Assembly (NCBI RefSeq): GCF_010725725.1
Contig: NZ_AP022599.1
Location: 3,100,001-3,164,000, forward strand
Length of the DNA: 64,000 bases
DNA from: Mycolicibacterium pulveris
Lineage (GTDB): Bacteria > Actinomycetota > Actinomycetes > Mycobacteriales > Mycobacteriaceae
Direction of reading: 5' to 3'
Both the position numbers and the translations under genes were made by a program. Positions 42,984 to 54,323 of the stretch are shown in pieces (the first letter of the stretch is position 1; each line of letters starts with the position of its first letter). The notes below the pieces were generated by a model. The model saw only the letters and a program-made list of their open reading frames with translations, made no database searches and was not told the DNA's origin.

Positions 42984-43976
42984 ATGCGCTTCGGACTGTT
43001 CATCCCGCAGGGCTGGCGACTGGATCTGGTGGATATCCCCACCGAAGAGCATTGGCCGGTGATGCGTGGCCTCGCCGCACACGCCGACGACACCGCGTCC
43101 TGGGACTCGCTGTGGGTCTACGACCATTTCCACACCGTGCCGGTGCCCACCTCCGAGGCCACCCACGAGGCGTGGACGCTGATGGCCGCCTACGCGGCGA
43201 CCACCTCACGCATCAAGTTGGGGCAGATGTGCACGGCGATGAGTTACCGCAACCCGGTCTATCTGGCCAAGGTCGCCGCCACCACCGACATCATCTCCGG
43301 CGGCCGCGTGCAGATGGGCATCGGCGCCGGCTGGTATGAACACGAATGGCGCGCCTACGGTTACGGCTTCCCCTCCGCGGGCGAGCGTCTGGGCCGCCTG
43401 GACGAGGGCGTTCAGATCATGCGCGACGCCTGGCGCGACGGCATGGTCACCTTCCACGGCAAGCACTACCAGGTCGACGGCGCGATCGTGGCGCCAAAAC
43501 CGTTGCAGGACGGCGGTATCCCGCTGTGGATCGCCGGCGGCGGCGAGAAGGTGACGTTGCGCATCGCCGCGAAATACGCGCAGTACACGAACTTCACCTC
43601 GGAACCCGAAGGGTTCATGCACAAGTCTCAGGTGCTGGCGGAACACTGCCGCGATGTCGGCACCGATTACGACGCGATCGTGCGTTCGGCCAACTTCAAC
43701 TCGGTGATCGGGGAGTCGGAGGCCGACGTCAAGTCCCGGGTGGAGCGGCTGCGTGCCCGCCAGGTCGCCAAGGCCGACCCGGCTGCGGTGGACGCCATGT
43801 TGGGATCGGTCACCGCACCCGAATCCGCCAGCGGCACACCGGAGCAGGTCGTCGAAAAGCTCACGCGCATGCGCGAGCTCGGCTGTGAGTACGCGATCCT
43901 TTACTTTCCCGAGGCCGCCTACGACCGCTCCGGCATCGAGCTGTTCGAACGCGAGGTCATTCCGGCGCTGAGCTAG
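42984..43976 (+). CDS. LLM-class F420-dependent oxidoreductase
   Basis: This is a 330-residue luciferase-like TIM barrel: MRFGLFIPQGWRLDLVDIPTEEHWPVMRGLAAHADDTASWDSLWVYDHFH, then GIGAGWYEHEWRAYGYGFPSAGERLGRLDEGVQIM. In mycobacteria the family mainly uses F420 and reduces or oxidises hydride-accepting compounds; the substrate is unknown. The ATG at 42984 begins the typical MRFGLF strand; the frame overlaps the end of the amidase upstream. It shares 20 bp of its 3' end with the convergent nitronate-monooxygenase gene. Confidence 0.87.
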   Translation: MRFGLFIPQGWRLDLVDIPTEEHWPVMRGLAAHADDTASWDSLWVYDHFHTVPVPTSEATHEAWTLMAAYAATTSRIKLGQMCTAMSYRNPVYLAKVAATTDIISGGRVQMGIGAGWYEHEWRAYGYGFPSAGERLGRLDEGVQIMRDAWRDGMVTFHGKHYQVDGAIVAPKPLQDGGIPLWIAGGGEKVTLRIAAKYAQYTNFTSEPEGFMHKSQVLAEHCRDVGTDYDAIVRSANFNSVIGESEADVKSRVERLRARQVAKADPAAVDAMLGSVTAPESASGTPEQVVEKLTRMRELGCEYAILYFPEAAYDRSGIELFEREVIPALS

Positions 43977-44997
43977 CCGCAGCGAGCTCGGTGAGGATCT
44001 GCTCGGTCGGTGCCCGTCGCGTGTTGCGGTATCCGGTACCGGCCCACAGATGCAGCAACTCAGGCTCATCGGCGGCGGCGGCCGCCTTTCTCAGCGGGCT
44101 GGTGAGGTGGTGGATCGCCGGATAGCCCAGCGGCGCCTGAGACTCATAGGTGTCGATGAACGCGTTGCGCAGACCGCGGGCCGGCCGACCGGTGAACGCG
44201 CGGGTGACGACGGTTTCGGTGCGGCCCGGATCGGTGAGCGCCCGCTGATGGGTTGGTGAGGCACCGCTCTCGTCGGCGAGCAACAGGACGGTGCCCACCA
44301 TCGCCGCGGCCGCGCCGGCACCAAGGACACCGGAGACGTCGGCCGCCGTCGACAAGCCGCCCGCCCCGATCACCGGCAGGCCGACCGTGTCGCTCACCGC
44401 GCGCACCAGCTCGCCGACGGCGAGTGGTTCGGGAGCCCGCTGCGGGTGTAGCGTCGCCGAATGCCCTCCGGCGAGGTGGGATTGGACGACGAGCATGTCG
44501 ACCCCCGCATCCGCGGCCGCGCGGGCCTCTGGCACCGAGGTGACCGTCTGCACGACGGCGGTGCCGGCGCGCTTCAGGTCGGCGATCACGGCCGCGCCGG
44601 GGATGCCGAACGTGAAACTGGCCACCGGCACGGGCTCGGCGAGCAGCAGGTCGACCTTGGCGCGGAACTCATCGTCGTTCTCGACCGGCTCGCGGGGCAG
44701 CGTCACCCCCAACCGGTCGGCCACCGAGGTCAGCGCCTGCGCGTACCGCCGGTACGCGTCGACCGACACCGGGACAGGGTTCGGGGCAAACAGGTTGACG
44801 CCGAACGGGACCCCCGCGGCGCGGACGGCCGATATCTCGGCGGCGAGCGCTTCCGGCGTCTTGTAGCCTGCGGCGACGAACCCCAGCCCTCCTGCGCGGG
44901 CGGCGGCAATCACCATCGCAGGGGTGGTCGGCCCGCCCGACATCGGCGCGGCGAGGACCGGGCTGGTCAGGCCCAGACCCGTCAGTGGCGACGTCAT
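43957..44997 (-). CDS. Nitronate monooxygenase family protein (FMN)
   Basis: This is a 346-residue FMN TIM-barrel enzyme of the 2-nitropropane dioxygenase family. It has SPVLAAPMSGGPTTPAMVIAAARAGGLGFVAAGY at the N-terminus, the catalytic His region VVQSHLAGGHSA, and the FMN-phosphate motif PVIGAGGLSTAADVSGVLGAGAAAAMVG. It would oxidise alkyl nitronates, or act on related electron-rich substrates. ATG 44997 was chosen over the in-frame TTG at 45000. It is divergent from the cupin gene and overlaps the convergent LLM gene by 20 bp. Confidence 0.85.
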   Translation of the reverse strand: MTSPLTGLGLTSPVLAAPMSGGPTTPAMVIAAARAGGLGFVAAGYKTPEALAAEISAVRAAGVPFGVNLFAPNPVPVSVDAYRRYAQALTSVADRLGVTLPREPVENDDEFRAKVDLLLAEPVPVASFTFGIPGAAVIADLKRAGTAVVQTVTSVPEARAAADAGVDMLVVQSHLAGGHSATLHPQRAPEPLAVGELVRAVSDTVGLPVIGAGGLSTAADVSGVLGAGAAAAMVGTVLLLADESGASPTHQRALTDPGRTETVVTRAFTGRPARGLRNAFIDTYESQAPLGYPAIHHLTSPLRKAAAAADEPELLHLWAGTGYRNTRRAPTEQILTELAAASSAPE

Positions 44998-45115
44998 CAA
45001 TCCCCCTTTTTCGGATCGCGTCTTCGTCGAGTATTGACATCGGCGCGCGCTTTCGTCACCCTGCCCGCGCCGACCCGGCGGGACTTCCCTTATGTGAGGT
45101 GGCAGGATTCACGGC

Positions 45116-45460
45116 ATGGAGAAGATGTCACTCACCGCGCTCGCTCGCGAGCAGCTGGACAAGGCCCGCGCCGCCAAGAGTGGCCGCGCCGCGCACACCG
45201 TCTACGGCGGACACGAGCATTCGCTGCGTCAGACGTTGATCGCGCTGACCGCGGGTGTGAGCCTTGACGAGCACGAGAGCCCCGGTGAGGCCACGCTGTA
45301 TGTGATCCAGGGCCGGGTCAAGGTGACCGATCCGAAGAACAGCTGGGAGGGTTCGACGGGTGACCAGATCGTCATCCCGCGCACTCGCCACGGCCTGGAC
45401 GCCCTTGAGGACTCCGTTGTGCTGCTGACCGTCGCGAAAGACGTTGGGCAACACACCTGA
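45116..45460 (+). CDS. Cupin-domain protein
   Basis: This is a 114-residue single cupin barrel. SLDEHESPGEATLYVIQGRVKVT carries the first metal-type motif (H, E), and GDQIVIPRTRHGLDALEDSVVLLTVAK the second (P..RH). ATG 45116 and ATG 45125 (MSLTALAREQL) are both possible starts. Small cupins of this kind occur near redox and detoxification genes in mycobacteria. Function unknown. Confidence 0.8.
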   Translation: MEKMSLTALAREQLDKARAAKSGRAAHTVYGGHEHSLRQTLIALTAGVSLDEHESPGEATLYVIQGRVKVTDPKNSWEGSTGDQIVIPRTRHGLDALEDSVVLLTVAKDVGQHT

Positions 45461-45470
45461 TCGTCGCGGC

Positions 45471-47120
45471 CTATATGGCCGGGCCGAGTAGGTCGTCGGC
45501 GTCCTTGATCACGTAGCCGTAGCCCTGCTCGGCGAGGAAGCGCTGCCGGTGCGCGGCGTACTCGGCGTCCAGGCTGTCACGCGACACCACCGAGTAGAAG
45601 ATCGCCCCGCCACCGTCGGCCTTGGGGCGCAGTAGCCGGCCCAGCCGCTGGGCCTCCTCTTGACGCGAGCCGAAGGTTCCCGAAACCTGGACCGCCACAC
45701 TGGCTTCGGGTAGGTCGATGGAGAAGTTGGCCACTTTCGACACCACCAGGGTGGAGATCTCGCCGCGGCGAAACGCGTCGAACAGCGCTTCACGCTCCGA
45801 GGTCTTGGTCGATCCTTGGATCACCGGGGCGTTCAACTCCGCCCCGAGCTCCTCGAGCTGGTCGAGATACGCGCCGATCACCAGGGTCTGTTCGCCTTGA
45901 TGCTTGTCGAGGATCGACTTCACCACCGCGATCTTGGTGTGCACCGTCGAGCACAGCTTGTAGCGTTCGTCGGGCTCGGCGACCGCGTAGAGCATTCGCT
46001 CGTTGTCGGTCATCGTCACCCGGACCTCGATGCACTCGGCGGGCGCGATCCAGCCCTGGGCCTCGATGTCCTTCCACGGGGCGTCGTAGCGTTTCGGCCC
46101 GATCAGGCTGAACACGTCGCCCTCGCGGCCGTCCTCGCGGATCAGCGTCGCGGTCAGCCCCAGCCGCCGCCGCGATTGCAGGTCCGCGGTCATTCGAAAC
46201 ACCGGGGCGGGCAACAGGTGCACCTCGTCGTAGATGATCAGCCCCCAGTCGCGGCTGTCGAACAGCTCCAGGTGGCGGTACTCACCTTTGGTGCGCCGGG
46301 TGATCACCTGATAGGTGGCGATGGTGACGGGCCGGATCTCCTTGCGCTCGCCGGAGTACTCGCCGATCTCGTTCTCGGTGAGCGACGTCCGGTTGAGCAG
46401 CTCGCGCTTCCACTGCCTGCCCGCGACCGTGTTGGTCACCAGGATCAGGGTGGTCGCCGAGGCTTTGGCCATCGCGGCCGCGCCGACCAGCGTTTTGCCC
46501 GCCCCGCACGGCAACACCACGACACCGGAGCCGCCGTCCCAGAACGAGTCGGTGGCCATCTGCTGGTAGTCGCGCAGCTGCCAGCCGTTCTGGGCCAGGC
46601 TGATCGGGTGCTTCTCGCCGTCGACGTATCCGGCGAGATCCTCGGCGGGCCAACCGATCTTGAGCAGCATCTGCTTGACCCGGCCGCGTTCGCTGTTGTG
46701 CACGGCGACGGTGTCGTCGTCGATGCGCGCGCCCAGCATCGGCGCGATCTTCTTGTTGCGCAGCACCTCCTCGAGCACCGCGCGGTCGAGGCTGACCAGC
46801 GTGAGCCCGTGCGCCGGATGCTTGACCAGCTGCAGGCGCCCGTAGCGCGCCATGGTGTCGACGATGTCGACGAGCAGCGGTTGCGGCACCGCGTAGCGGG
46901 AGAAGCTGACCAACGCGTCGACCACCTGCTCGGCGTCGTGGCCGGCCGCGCGGGCGTTCCACAGCGCCAGCGGCGTGATGCGGTAGGTGTGGATGTGCTC
47001 GGGTGCGCGCTCCAGCTCGGCGAACGGAGCGATCGCCGCGCGTGCCTCCCCGGCCTGGGCGTGGTCGACTTCGAGCAGCACCGTTTTGTCGGACTGCACG
47101 ATCAAGGGGCCGTCGGTCAT
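45471..47120 (-). CDS. XPB/ERCC3-like DNA repair helicase
   Basis: This is a 549-residue superfamily 2 helicase. Walker A is LPCGAGKTLVG (around residue 208) and the DEAH-type box is IIYDEVHLLP. The GLTATLIREDGREGD motif III region and the motif VI text EEAQRLGRLLRPKADGGG mark the second RecA lobe. The N-terminal damage-recognition domain precedes the motor. It is the homologue of M. tuberculosis Rv0861c, a 3'-5' unwinding and annealing helicase involved in DNA repair. The Rv0862c homologue lies upstream, 138 bp away on the same strand, with a 58-bp hairpin in between. Confidence 0.93.
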   Translation of the reverse strand: MTDGPLIVQSDKTVLLEVDHAQAGEARAAIAPFAELERAPEHIHTYRITPLALWNARAAGHDAEQVVDALVSFSRYAVPQPLLVDIVDTMARYGRLQLVKHPAHGLTLVSLDRAVLEEVLRNKKIAPMLGARIDDDTVAVHNSERGRVKQMLLKIGWPAEDLAGYVDGEKHPISLAQNGWQLRDYQQMATDSFWDGGSGVVVLPCGAGKTLVGAAAMAKASATTLILVTNTVAGRQWKRELLNRTSLTENEIGEYSGERKEIRPVTIATYQVITRRTKGEYRHLELFDSRDWGLIIYDEVHLLPAPVFRMTADLQSRRRLGLTATLIREDGREGDVFSLIGPKRYDAPWKDIEAQGWIAPAECIEVRVTMTDNERMLYAVAEPDERYKLCSTVHTKIAVVKSILDKHQGEQTLVIGAYLDQLEELGAELNAPVIQGSTKTSEREALFDAFRRGEISTLVVSKVANFSIDLPEASVAVQVSGTFGSRQEEAQRLGRLLRPKADGGGAIFYSVVSRDSLDAEYAAHRQRFLAEQGYGYVIKDADDLLGPAI

Positions 47121-47190
47121 GCGCGATTCCCCGATTCTGGCTGCCTGGTCATCCCGTCCATTATCCGGATGCCCCGGACACCGGCCGTCA

Positions 47191-47248
47191 CGAGCGTGCG
47201 TGAACTGCGGCTTTGTCGCGGCGTGTCGCCCTCAAACACGCACGCTCG
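47191..47248. repeat. Hairpin element (CGAGCGTGCGTG...CACGCACGCTCG)
   Basis: Perfect 12-bp arms at 47191-47202 and 47237-47248 enclose a 34-base loop. The element lies between the stop codon of the upstream Rv0862c-like gene and the XPB start. Its form is like the hairpin at 35652 but the sequence differs, so the two are separate families. Confidence 0.55.
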
Positions 47249-47258
47249 CCGCCAGGGG

Positions 47259-49535
47259 CTAGGCGGAGACCACCGAGGTGACGCGGTGGATGGCGAACTC
47301 GCGCATCCGGCCGGTGGCCGGGTCGTAGGCGGTCAGCTGGCCGCCGCGCACATTGACCGGGGCCACCACCCGCTGGGTGGCCACCCCCGCGGGGTCGACA
47401 TAACCGATCACCACCGAGGTCTGCCGGTGCGCGGCCTCCTGCAGCTGCGAGATCGCCACGGCCGGGTCGAGGCGCATGCTGCCCGCGGGGCTGGCGGCGA
47501 CCTTGCGCAGCACGGCGACGATCGCGCTGAGCGTCTGGGTGGTGGGCGTGGGTGGGCGGTACGCGCGGCGGCGGCCCGACGGCGCCGGGACCCGCGCACC
47601 GCGGGCGCGGATGTCGACGATGGCGCCGGTGGAGTCCTCGGCGGCGGGCGCGAACCCGGCGGCCCGCAGCGCGGCGAGCACCTCGGCGATCGGCGCCTGC
47701 GACACCGCGACCGTCGGCGCGAGCAACCGCAGCTCCACAGCGTCGGTGGCCGGCGCGGCGACCGCCTGTGCCAGCAGCGTGGCGTCCTCGCACCGCACGA
47801 ACGAGGCGGCCATGCCGACCCGCAGCTGGCCGTGCCTGCGGGCCACATCGTCGATGAGATACGTCAACCCCTGCGGCACCGGGGTTTTGGAGTGCCTGCT
47901 GAACAGCGAGTGCAGCTCGCCGGCGGTCCGGCCGGTGTCCAGGGCGCGCCGGACCGACCCCTCGCTGATGCGGTACACCATCGCCGCGCCGGCCGACTCC
48001 ACGTCGGCCACCGCCGCCAGCTGCTCGGCCAGGCCGCGTTCCAGCGGACCGGGGACGACCACGGTGAGGTCGGCTTGAAGCAGGAAGTGATCGATCGGCT
48101 TGGGCAGCGCCTTCTCCATCGCCTGGACGACGTCCTCGGGGGAATCCCCCGCCAGCAGTGACCGGAACGGGGTGGCGATCGCGCCGCGTCCCATCACGCC
48201 GAGCGCATGAGCCTCGACCAGCAGGTCACCCACCGGTGCGGGCTGCAGCCGCGCGGCCCACCGCGGTCTGCGCCAGATCATCGCCAGCGACGCCTCTTTC
48301 GCCTCGACCCCCGCACCGGGCGGCAGCTCAGCCAACACGTCGAGCAGCAGTCGCCGATCCAGCGGCGCCGCGGTCGAGAACAGCGAATCAGACAGCGCCG
48401 CATACGGTTTGCCGTCTGGGCCGCGGTTGCCGATGAGCCCGGGTCTGCCCGGCAGATCGAGCCAGGTCGACGCCAGCAGATGCCACTTGGCCGCGGTCGG
48501 GGATTCCACGAACCGGTCGGAGGCCACCGTGGGGGTCCAGTACGGGCCGGCGTCGTCGGGCGGCTCGGGCTCGGGCATGCCCGCCGCGATCAGCCCGGCC
48601 GCCGCCGACAGCTCGAGGATCAGGGCGAGCCTGCGGTCCTCGATGCCGGTGTGTTTCGCCAGCCGCTTGAGGTCGCGCACCCCGAGCCCGCCGCTGCGCA
48701 GCTCGGGAACCGGATTCGCGGAAAGCGTGTCGAGTACCAGCTCGACTTCGCGCAGCAAGTCGATCACCGCTCCGGCCGCGACCGCGTCGACGTCCGCGGC
48801 GGTGGTGGTCGACACCACCGGGTCGGGCGGGGTCAGCGTGACCGGGCCGGGCAGCTCCACGCGCAGCGCCTGGCCGACCAGCCGCGGCAGGATCACCGTC
48901 TCGGCGTCCAGCTGGCGCAGCAATCCGGCCGCCAGCAGGCGCTGGACCGGACGGTCCGGCGGGGTGCCCGGCGCGGCGTCGCGGGTGCGCCCGACCGGTG
49001 AGCCGTCCAACAGCTTGCGCAGCAGCTCGTCTTGGGCCTCGTCCAACGCGGCCAGCCGATCGGCGAGATCGGCGGGGTCGGTGTCCTCGACGCTGGCCTG
49101 GCCGGGGAACCAGGGCAATCCGCCTGCGGCTTCGGCGGTCACCCGCACTGTGGTGTCACCCCACACCAGCGCACGCTCACGCAGGCCGTCGACCGCCGCG
49201 ACGACGGCCTCCTGCGGTGCCCGGTCGCCGATCAGCTCCAGCAGCTTGGTCAGCGGGACACCCGCGGTGTCCGCATGCAGCACCAGCAGGGCGTCGAGCA
49301 CCGCCAAGTGCAGGTAGTCGAGGTCATCGGTGGCGGCTTTGACCGATTGCCGCGCCTGCGCGCGGGCGGCCAGGGCGGCGATGGTGCCCGGCGGCGGTTG
49401 GGTCAGGTCGGGCCGCAGCTCCAGCAGCCGGATGAGCCGCTCGTCGGGCAGGTCGGCCAACCAGGCACCCAGCGGCACCACCCGTGCCGGCGCGCCGGCC
49501 GCTTCGCCGCTGCCCTCCGCCGCGTTTTCGGTCAT
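47259..49535 (-). CDS. XPB-associated helicase C-terminal-domain protein (Rv0862c-like)
   Basis: This is a 758-residue protein. The N-terminal region ([40 protein letters not shown]) and the rest are helical. The final part ([44 protein letters not shown]) is a WYL-like beta domain. It belongs to the family annotated as helicase C-terminal domain / helicase-associated, and always neighbours XPB in actinobacteria. It has no Walker motifs, so it is unlikely to be a helicase by itself. ATG 49535 is used; TTG 49544 is three codons upstream. A role as partner of XPB in repair is inferred from the conserved pairing. Confidence 0.85.
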   Translation of the reverse strand: MTENAAEGSGEAAGAPARVVPLGAWLADLPDERLIRLLELRPDLTQPPPGTIAALAARAQARQSVKAATDDLDYLHLAVLDALLVLHADTAGVPLTKLLELIGDRAPQEAVVAAVDGLRERALVWGDTTVRVTAEAAGGLPWFPGQASVEDTDPADLADRLAALDEAQDELLRKLLDGSPVGRTRDAAPGTPPDRPVQRLLAAGLLRQLDAETVILPRLVGQALRVELPGPVTLTPPDPVVSTTTAADVDAVAAGAVIDLLREVELVLDTLSANPVPELRSGGLGVRDLKRLAKHTGIEDRRLALILELSAAAGLIAAGMPEPEPPDDAGPYWTPTVASDRFVESPTAAKWHLLASTWLDLPGRPGLIGNRGPDGKPYAALSDSLFSTAAPLDRRLLLDVLAELPPGAGVEAKEASLAMIWRRPRWAARLQPAPVGDLLVEAHALGVMGRGAIATPFRSLLAGDSPEDVVQAMEKALPKPIDHFLLQADLTVVVPGPLERGLAEQLAAVADVESAGAAMVYRISEGSVRRALDTGRTAGELHSLFSRHSKTPVPQGLTYLIDDVARRHGQLRVGMAASFVRCEDATLLAQAVAAPATDAVELRLLAPTVAVSQAPIAEVLAALRAAGFAPAAEDSTGAIVDIRARGARVPAPSGRRRAYRPPTPTTQTLSAIVAVLRKVAASPAGSMRLDPAVAISQLQEAAHRQTSVVIGYVDPAGVATQRVVAPVNVRGGQLTAYDPATGRMREFAIHRVTSVVSA

Positions 49536-49600
49536 TGCCGACAAGGGTAAGCCAGCACGCCGGTGTCGCTACTGGCCACCGCATTTGCCACAATGTGAGC

Positions 49601-49795
49601 GTGGCAGACAACAAGCGGCAGAAGAAGCAGTACGTCGACCCAGGCTGGCCGGCGATCGACGGTGAGGACGACCATGCGGTGAGTGAGCTCGCGGCCGACC
49701 GCACCGGCGCGCTGTCGCCGTTCGGGGACCTGGAGTTCCCGCTGCCGTCCGACGACCTGCCCTACCTACATCCGGTCACCGTCGTCAACAGGTAG
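49601..49795 (+). CDS. Small conserved hypothetical protein (Rv0863-like)
   Basis: This is a 64-residue protein from GTG 49601 ([63 protein letters not shown]). It has a basic start, a Trp-Pro-containing middle and a Pro/Asp-rich end, with no membrane segment or known domain. The gene ends 2 bp before moaC. It occupies the place of Rv0863, next to the molybdenum cofactor genes. Function unknown. Confidence 0.7.
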   Translation: MADNKRQKKQYVDPGWPAIDGEDDHAVSELAADRTGALSPFGDLEFPLPSDDLPYLHPVTVVNR

Positions 49796-49797
49796 CG

Positions 49798-50307
49798 GTG
49801 TCCAACGGCGTTGAGGGTCGTCTACCCGGCTCGGCCGGGCGTCGCCTCTCCCACGTCGACGAAACGGGCGCGGCGCACATGGTCGACGTGACCCCCAAAG
49901 AGGCCACCAAGCGCACCGCGGTCGCGGCGGGCCGCCTGATCACCACCGCCGACGTCGTCGCGCTGATCGCGGCGGGCGGGTTGCCCAAGGGCGACGCGCT
50001 GGCCACCGCCCGCGTCGCGGGCATCATGGCCGCCAAACGGACCAGCGACCTCATTCCGCTCTGCCACCAGCTGGCCCTCACCGGCGTCGACGTGGACTTC
50101 GAGATCGGCGACACCGAGGTGACCATCACCGCGACCGTGCGCACCACCGACCGCACCGGCGTCGAGATGGAGGCGTTGACCGCCGTCAGCCTGGCCGCGC
50201 TGACGCTCTACGACATGATCAAGGCCGTCGACCCCGCCGCCCGCATCGACAACGTGCGGGTGCTGCGCAAAGAGGGCGGCAAAACCGGGACATGGACGCG
50301 GCCGTGA
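49798..50307 (+). CDS. moaC: Cyclic pyranopterin monophosphate synthase MoaC
   Basis: This is a 169-residue enzyme that completes the conversion of GTP product to cyclic pyranopterin monophosphate after MoaA. The conserved starts are [28 protein letters not shown], and [17 protein letters not shown] holds the active-site His/Cys region. KAVDP follows ([11 protein letters not shown]). The start is GTG at 49798, and the true start may be slightly internal. It is followed by mog with a 16-bp overlap and then moaE, forming an operon with the Rv0863-like gene. Confidence 0.95.
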   Translation: MSNGVEGRLPGSAGRRLSHVDETGAAHMVDVTPKEATKRTAVAAGRLITTADVVALIAAGGLPKGDALATARVAGIMAAKRTSDLIPLCHQLALTGVDVDFEIGDTEVTITATVRTTDRTGVEMEALTAVSLAALTLYDMIKAVDPAARIDNVRVLRKEGGKTGTWTRP

Positions 50308-50780
50308 AATCCGGGCGAGTGGTCATCGCGTCGACGCGGGCGGCGACCGGGGTGTACGAAGACCGCTGCGGCCCAATCGTCGTCGACTGGCTCAACCAAC
50401 GCGACATCGCCACCCCGCCACCGGTCGTCGTCGCCGACGGGCCGGCGGTGGCCGAGGCGCTGCTCGGCGCGATCGACGAAAACGCCGACGTGGTAATCAC
50501 TTCCGGCGGCACCGGCATCTCGCCTACCGACCGGACCGCCGACACCACCGCCGACATCGTCGACTACCAGATCCCGGGGCTGGCCGACGCGATCCGGCGC
50601 TCCGGGCTTCCGAAGGTGCCGACGTCGATTCTGTCGCGGGGCGTCTGCGGGGTGCGGGGCCGTACCCTGATCATCAACCTGCCGGGCTCGCCCGGCGGGG
50701 TGAAGGACGGCCTCGGCGTGCTCGACGACGTCCTCGAGCACGCCCTGGATCAACTGGCGGGCGGAGACCACCAACGATGA
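50292..50780 (+). CDS. mog: Molybdopterin biosynthesis protein Mog/MoaB
   Basis: This is a 162-residue MoCF-fold protein that adenylylates molybdopterin. It reads [28 protein letters not shown], then the nucleotide site [22 protein letters not shown]. The acidic and GSP segments are [20 protein letters not shown] 50292 overlaps moaC by 16 bp, so it is translationally coupled. Its stop overlaps the moaE start (ATGA). Confidence 0.94.
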   Translation: MDAAVKSGRVVIASTRAATGVYEDRCGPIVVDWLNQRDIATPPPVVVADGPAVAEALLGAIDENADVVITSGGTGISPTDRTADTTADIVDYQIPGLADAIRRSGLPKVPTSILSRGVCGVRGRTLIINLPGSPGGVKDGLGVLDDVLEHALDQLAGGDHQR

Positions 50781-51202
50781 CCGACGTGTTACGCGCAGAG
50801 GTGACCGAACACGTCATCGAGCTGGCTGACCACGAGGCGCTGGTCGCCCACGCGTCGGCAGGCGCGGTTGTCGGGTTCGCCGGGGTGGTCCGCGACCACG
50901 ACGGCGGACGCACGGTGACCCGGTTGGAGTACTCCGCGCATCCGTCCGCGCAGCAGACGCTGGCCGACGTGGCCGCCGAGATCGCCGCGGACTGTCACGG
51001 TGTGCGGGCGATCGCGGTCAGCCATCGCATCGGAACGCTGCACATCGGCGACGCGGCCCTGGTCGCGGCGGTGGCCGCCGACCATCGCGCGGCCGCATTC
51101 GAGACGTGTGCGCGGCTCGTCGACATGGTCAAGGAACGGCTTCCGGTCTGGAAGCACCAGTTCTTCGCCGACGGCTCCGAGGAGTGGGTGAACTCGGCTT
51201 AG
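50777..51202 (+). CDS. moaE: Molybdopterin synthase catalytic subunit MoaE
   Basis: This is a 141-residue large subunit of molybdopterin synthase. It has [30 protein letters not shown] with conserved GxVRxxxxGxxVxxLxYE-like text. [32 protein letters not shown] and [18 protein letters not shown] contain the active-site Lys. It pairs with MoaD2, encoded 1.8 kb downstream on the minus strand, with rpfA between. The start ATG overlaps the mog stop by 4 bases. Confidence 0.94.
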   Translation: MTDVLRAEVTEHVIELADHEALVAHASAGAVVGFAGVVRDHDGGRTVTRLEYSAHPSAQQTLADVAAEIAADCHGVRAIAVSHRIGTLHIGDAALVAAVAADHRAAAFETCARLVDMVKERLPVWKHQFFADGSEEWVNSA

Positions 51203-51216
51203 CGGCTGCCCACCGG

Positions 51217-52893
<1,677 letters not shown>

Positions 52894-52976
52894 CTAAAGG
52901 CCCAGCAAAGTAGCCCGTTTTCGCAGGACTGTACGGCGATACATCCGGCCGTAGCCAGCCTGTGACCATTTCGTTA

Positions 52977-52992
52977 TGTGAGGTAAATCACG
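52977..52992. promoter_or_regulatory. CRP-like box TGTGAGGTAAATCACG upstream of rpfA
   Basis: TGTGA-N6-TCACG differs by one base from the CRP consensus. It lies directly after the moaD2 stop and about 230 bp before the riboswitch, near the expected promoter; TAATAT on the minus strand at 52878-52883 is a possible -10. In M. tuberculosis CRP activates rpfA, so the same is inferred here. Confidence 0.6.
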
Positions 52993-52993
52993 G

Positions 52994-53260
52994 CTAACCG
53001 CCGGCGAACGGGGGAAGGACGTCGACGGTTTGCGCGTCGCGCAGCACCGTCGACGTATCCCGCACGGCGATCCCGTCGCACAGAAAGGTGCAGCGCAACA
53101 ACACTTTTGCCAATTTCGCATCGCGCGTACCGAGCCGGTCGACCAGTTCGGCGACCGTCGTTCCGGGTCCGATCCGGATTGTCTCCGCATCGTTACCTGC
53201 CGCGGCCCGTGCGGCCGCGAAATAGCGCACGGTCACCTGCACCGTCGTGGTCGACGTCAT
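52994..53260 (-). CDS. moaD2: Molybdopterin synthase sulfur-carrier subunit MoaD2
   Basis: This is an 88-residue ubiquitin-like protein: VQVTVRYFAAARAAAGNDAETIRIGPGTTVAELVDRL, ending DVLPPFAGG with the double glycine that is thiocarboxylated. It donates sulfur to MoaE for molybdopterin synthesis. It starts at ATG 53260, just 4 bp after the moaA stop on the same strand, in the operon yccF-moaA-moaD2. The CRP-like box begins directly after its stop codon. Confidence 0.93.
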   Translation of the reverse strand: MTSTTTVQVTVRYFAAARAAAGNDAETIRIGPGTTVAELVDRLGTRDAKLAKVLLRCTFLCDGIAVRDTSTVLRDAQTVDVLPPFAGG

Positions 53261-53264
53261 CGCG

Positions 53265-54323
53265 CTACCCGCCGATCGCGCTCATCGGCCGGTCCGGCTG
53301 TATGAAACCGGGATCGTTGATGCCGTGGCCGGCGGCCTTGACCCACATCGCGGCGCGCCACGCGGCCTCGATCGCGTCGTCGTCGGCGCCGGTACGGAGC
53401 AGCCGGCGCAGGTCGGTCTCCTCCCGCGCGAACAGGCAGTTGCGGACCTGGCCGTCGGCGGTCAACCGGGTGCGGTCACAGGCCGAACAGAAGGCGTGCG
53501 ACACCGAGGCGATGACGCCGACCTTGCCCACTACCCCGGTGTCGCCGGTGACCTGCCACAGTTGCGCCGGAGCCGAACCCCGCGGTGCGGGATCCGGTGT
53601 CAGCTCGAAGTGCCGCCCCAAGACGTCGAGTACCTCGTCGGCGCTGATCGCCCGGTCGCGTTGCCACTGGTGTTCGGCGTCCAACGGCATCTGCTCGATG
53701 ATGCGCAGCTGGTATCCGTGCTCGAGGCAGAACCGCAGCAGCGCGACCGCGTCGTCGAGGCCGGTGACGGGGTCGAGCACCGCGTTGACCTTGACCGGGT
53801 TCAGCCCGGCGGCCTTGGCGGCCTGCAGCCCGGCGAGCACGTCGGGCAGCCGGTCGCGGCGGGTGATGCGGGCGAAGCGCGCCGCGTCGACGGTGTCCAG
53901 CGATATGTTGATCCGGTCCAGGCCGGCCCGCTTCAACTTCGCCGCCCGCTTGTCGAGCCCGATTCCGTTGGTGGTCAATGTGATCTCCGGGCGGGGCCGC
54001 AACGCAGCCGTCGCGGCGACGATGTCTTCCAGGCCTTTGGCCACCAACGGCTCGCCGCCGGTGAAGCGCACGTTGGTGATACCGAGCCGCGTCACGGCGA
54101 CAATTAACAGCCGGATCAGCTCGTCGGGGGACAGCAGCGCGTCGGTGGGCAGCCAGTCCATGCCGTCGGCGGGCATGCAGTAGGTGCAGCGCAGGTTGCA
54201 TCGGTCGGTCAGCGACACTCGCAGATCGGTGGCCACCCGGCCGAAGGTGTCGATCAGCGGACCGGAGGTGGGCGCGGGTCGAGCCGGTCCCAGCGACGGC
54301 ACGCCCAGATCGATGAGGGTCAT
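53265..54323 (-). CDS. moaA: GTP 3',8-cyclase MoaA
   Basis: This is a 352-residue radical SAM enzyme, the first step of molybdenum cofactor synthesis from GTP. The SAM-cluster motif CNLRCTYCMPADGMDWL lies near residue 42 (C-x3-C-x2-C). The second 4Fe-4S cluster is in FCSACDRTRLTADGQVRNCLF (C-x2-C, then C), and the C-terminal GG is in SAIGG. The start codon overlaps the stop of the yccF-like gene by 4 bases. It is equivalent to Rv0869c (MoaA2). Confidence 0.95.
   Translation of the reverse strand: MTLIDLGVPSLGPARPAPTSGPLIDTFGRVATDLRVSLTDRCNLRCTYCMPADGMDWLPTDALLSPDELIRLLIVAVTRLGITNVRFTGGEPLVAKGLEDIVAATAALRPRPEITLTTNGIGLDKRAAKLKRAGLDRINISLDTVDAARFARITRRDRLPDVLAGLQAAKAAGLNPVKVNAVLDPVTGLDDAVALLRFCLEHGYQLRIIEQMPLDAEHQWQRDRAISADEVLDVLGRHFELTPDPAPRGSAPAQLWQVTGDTGVVGKVGVIASVSHAFCSACDRTRLTADGQVRNCLFAREETDLRRLLRTGADDDAIEAAWRAAMWVKAAGHGINDPGFIQPDRPMSAIGG

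Noticed and set aside
45093..45113. TGTGA and TTCACG near the cupin start as a CRP box
   Set aside because: The half-sites are 11 bp apart rather than 6, and the two-part pattern occurs often by chance.
45816..48161. 781-codon plus-strand frame opposite the XPB and Rv0862c-like genes
   Set aside because: It spans the gap and both conserved helicase-related genes on the other strand; no start signal, no motif, shadow composition.
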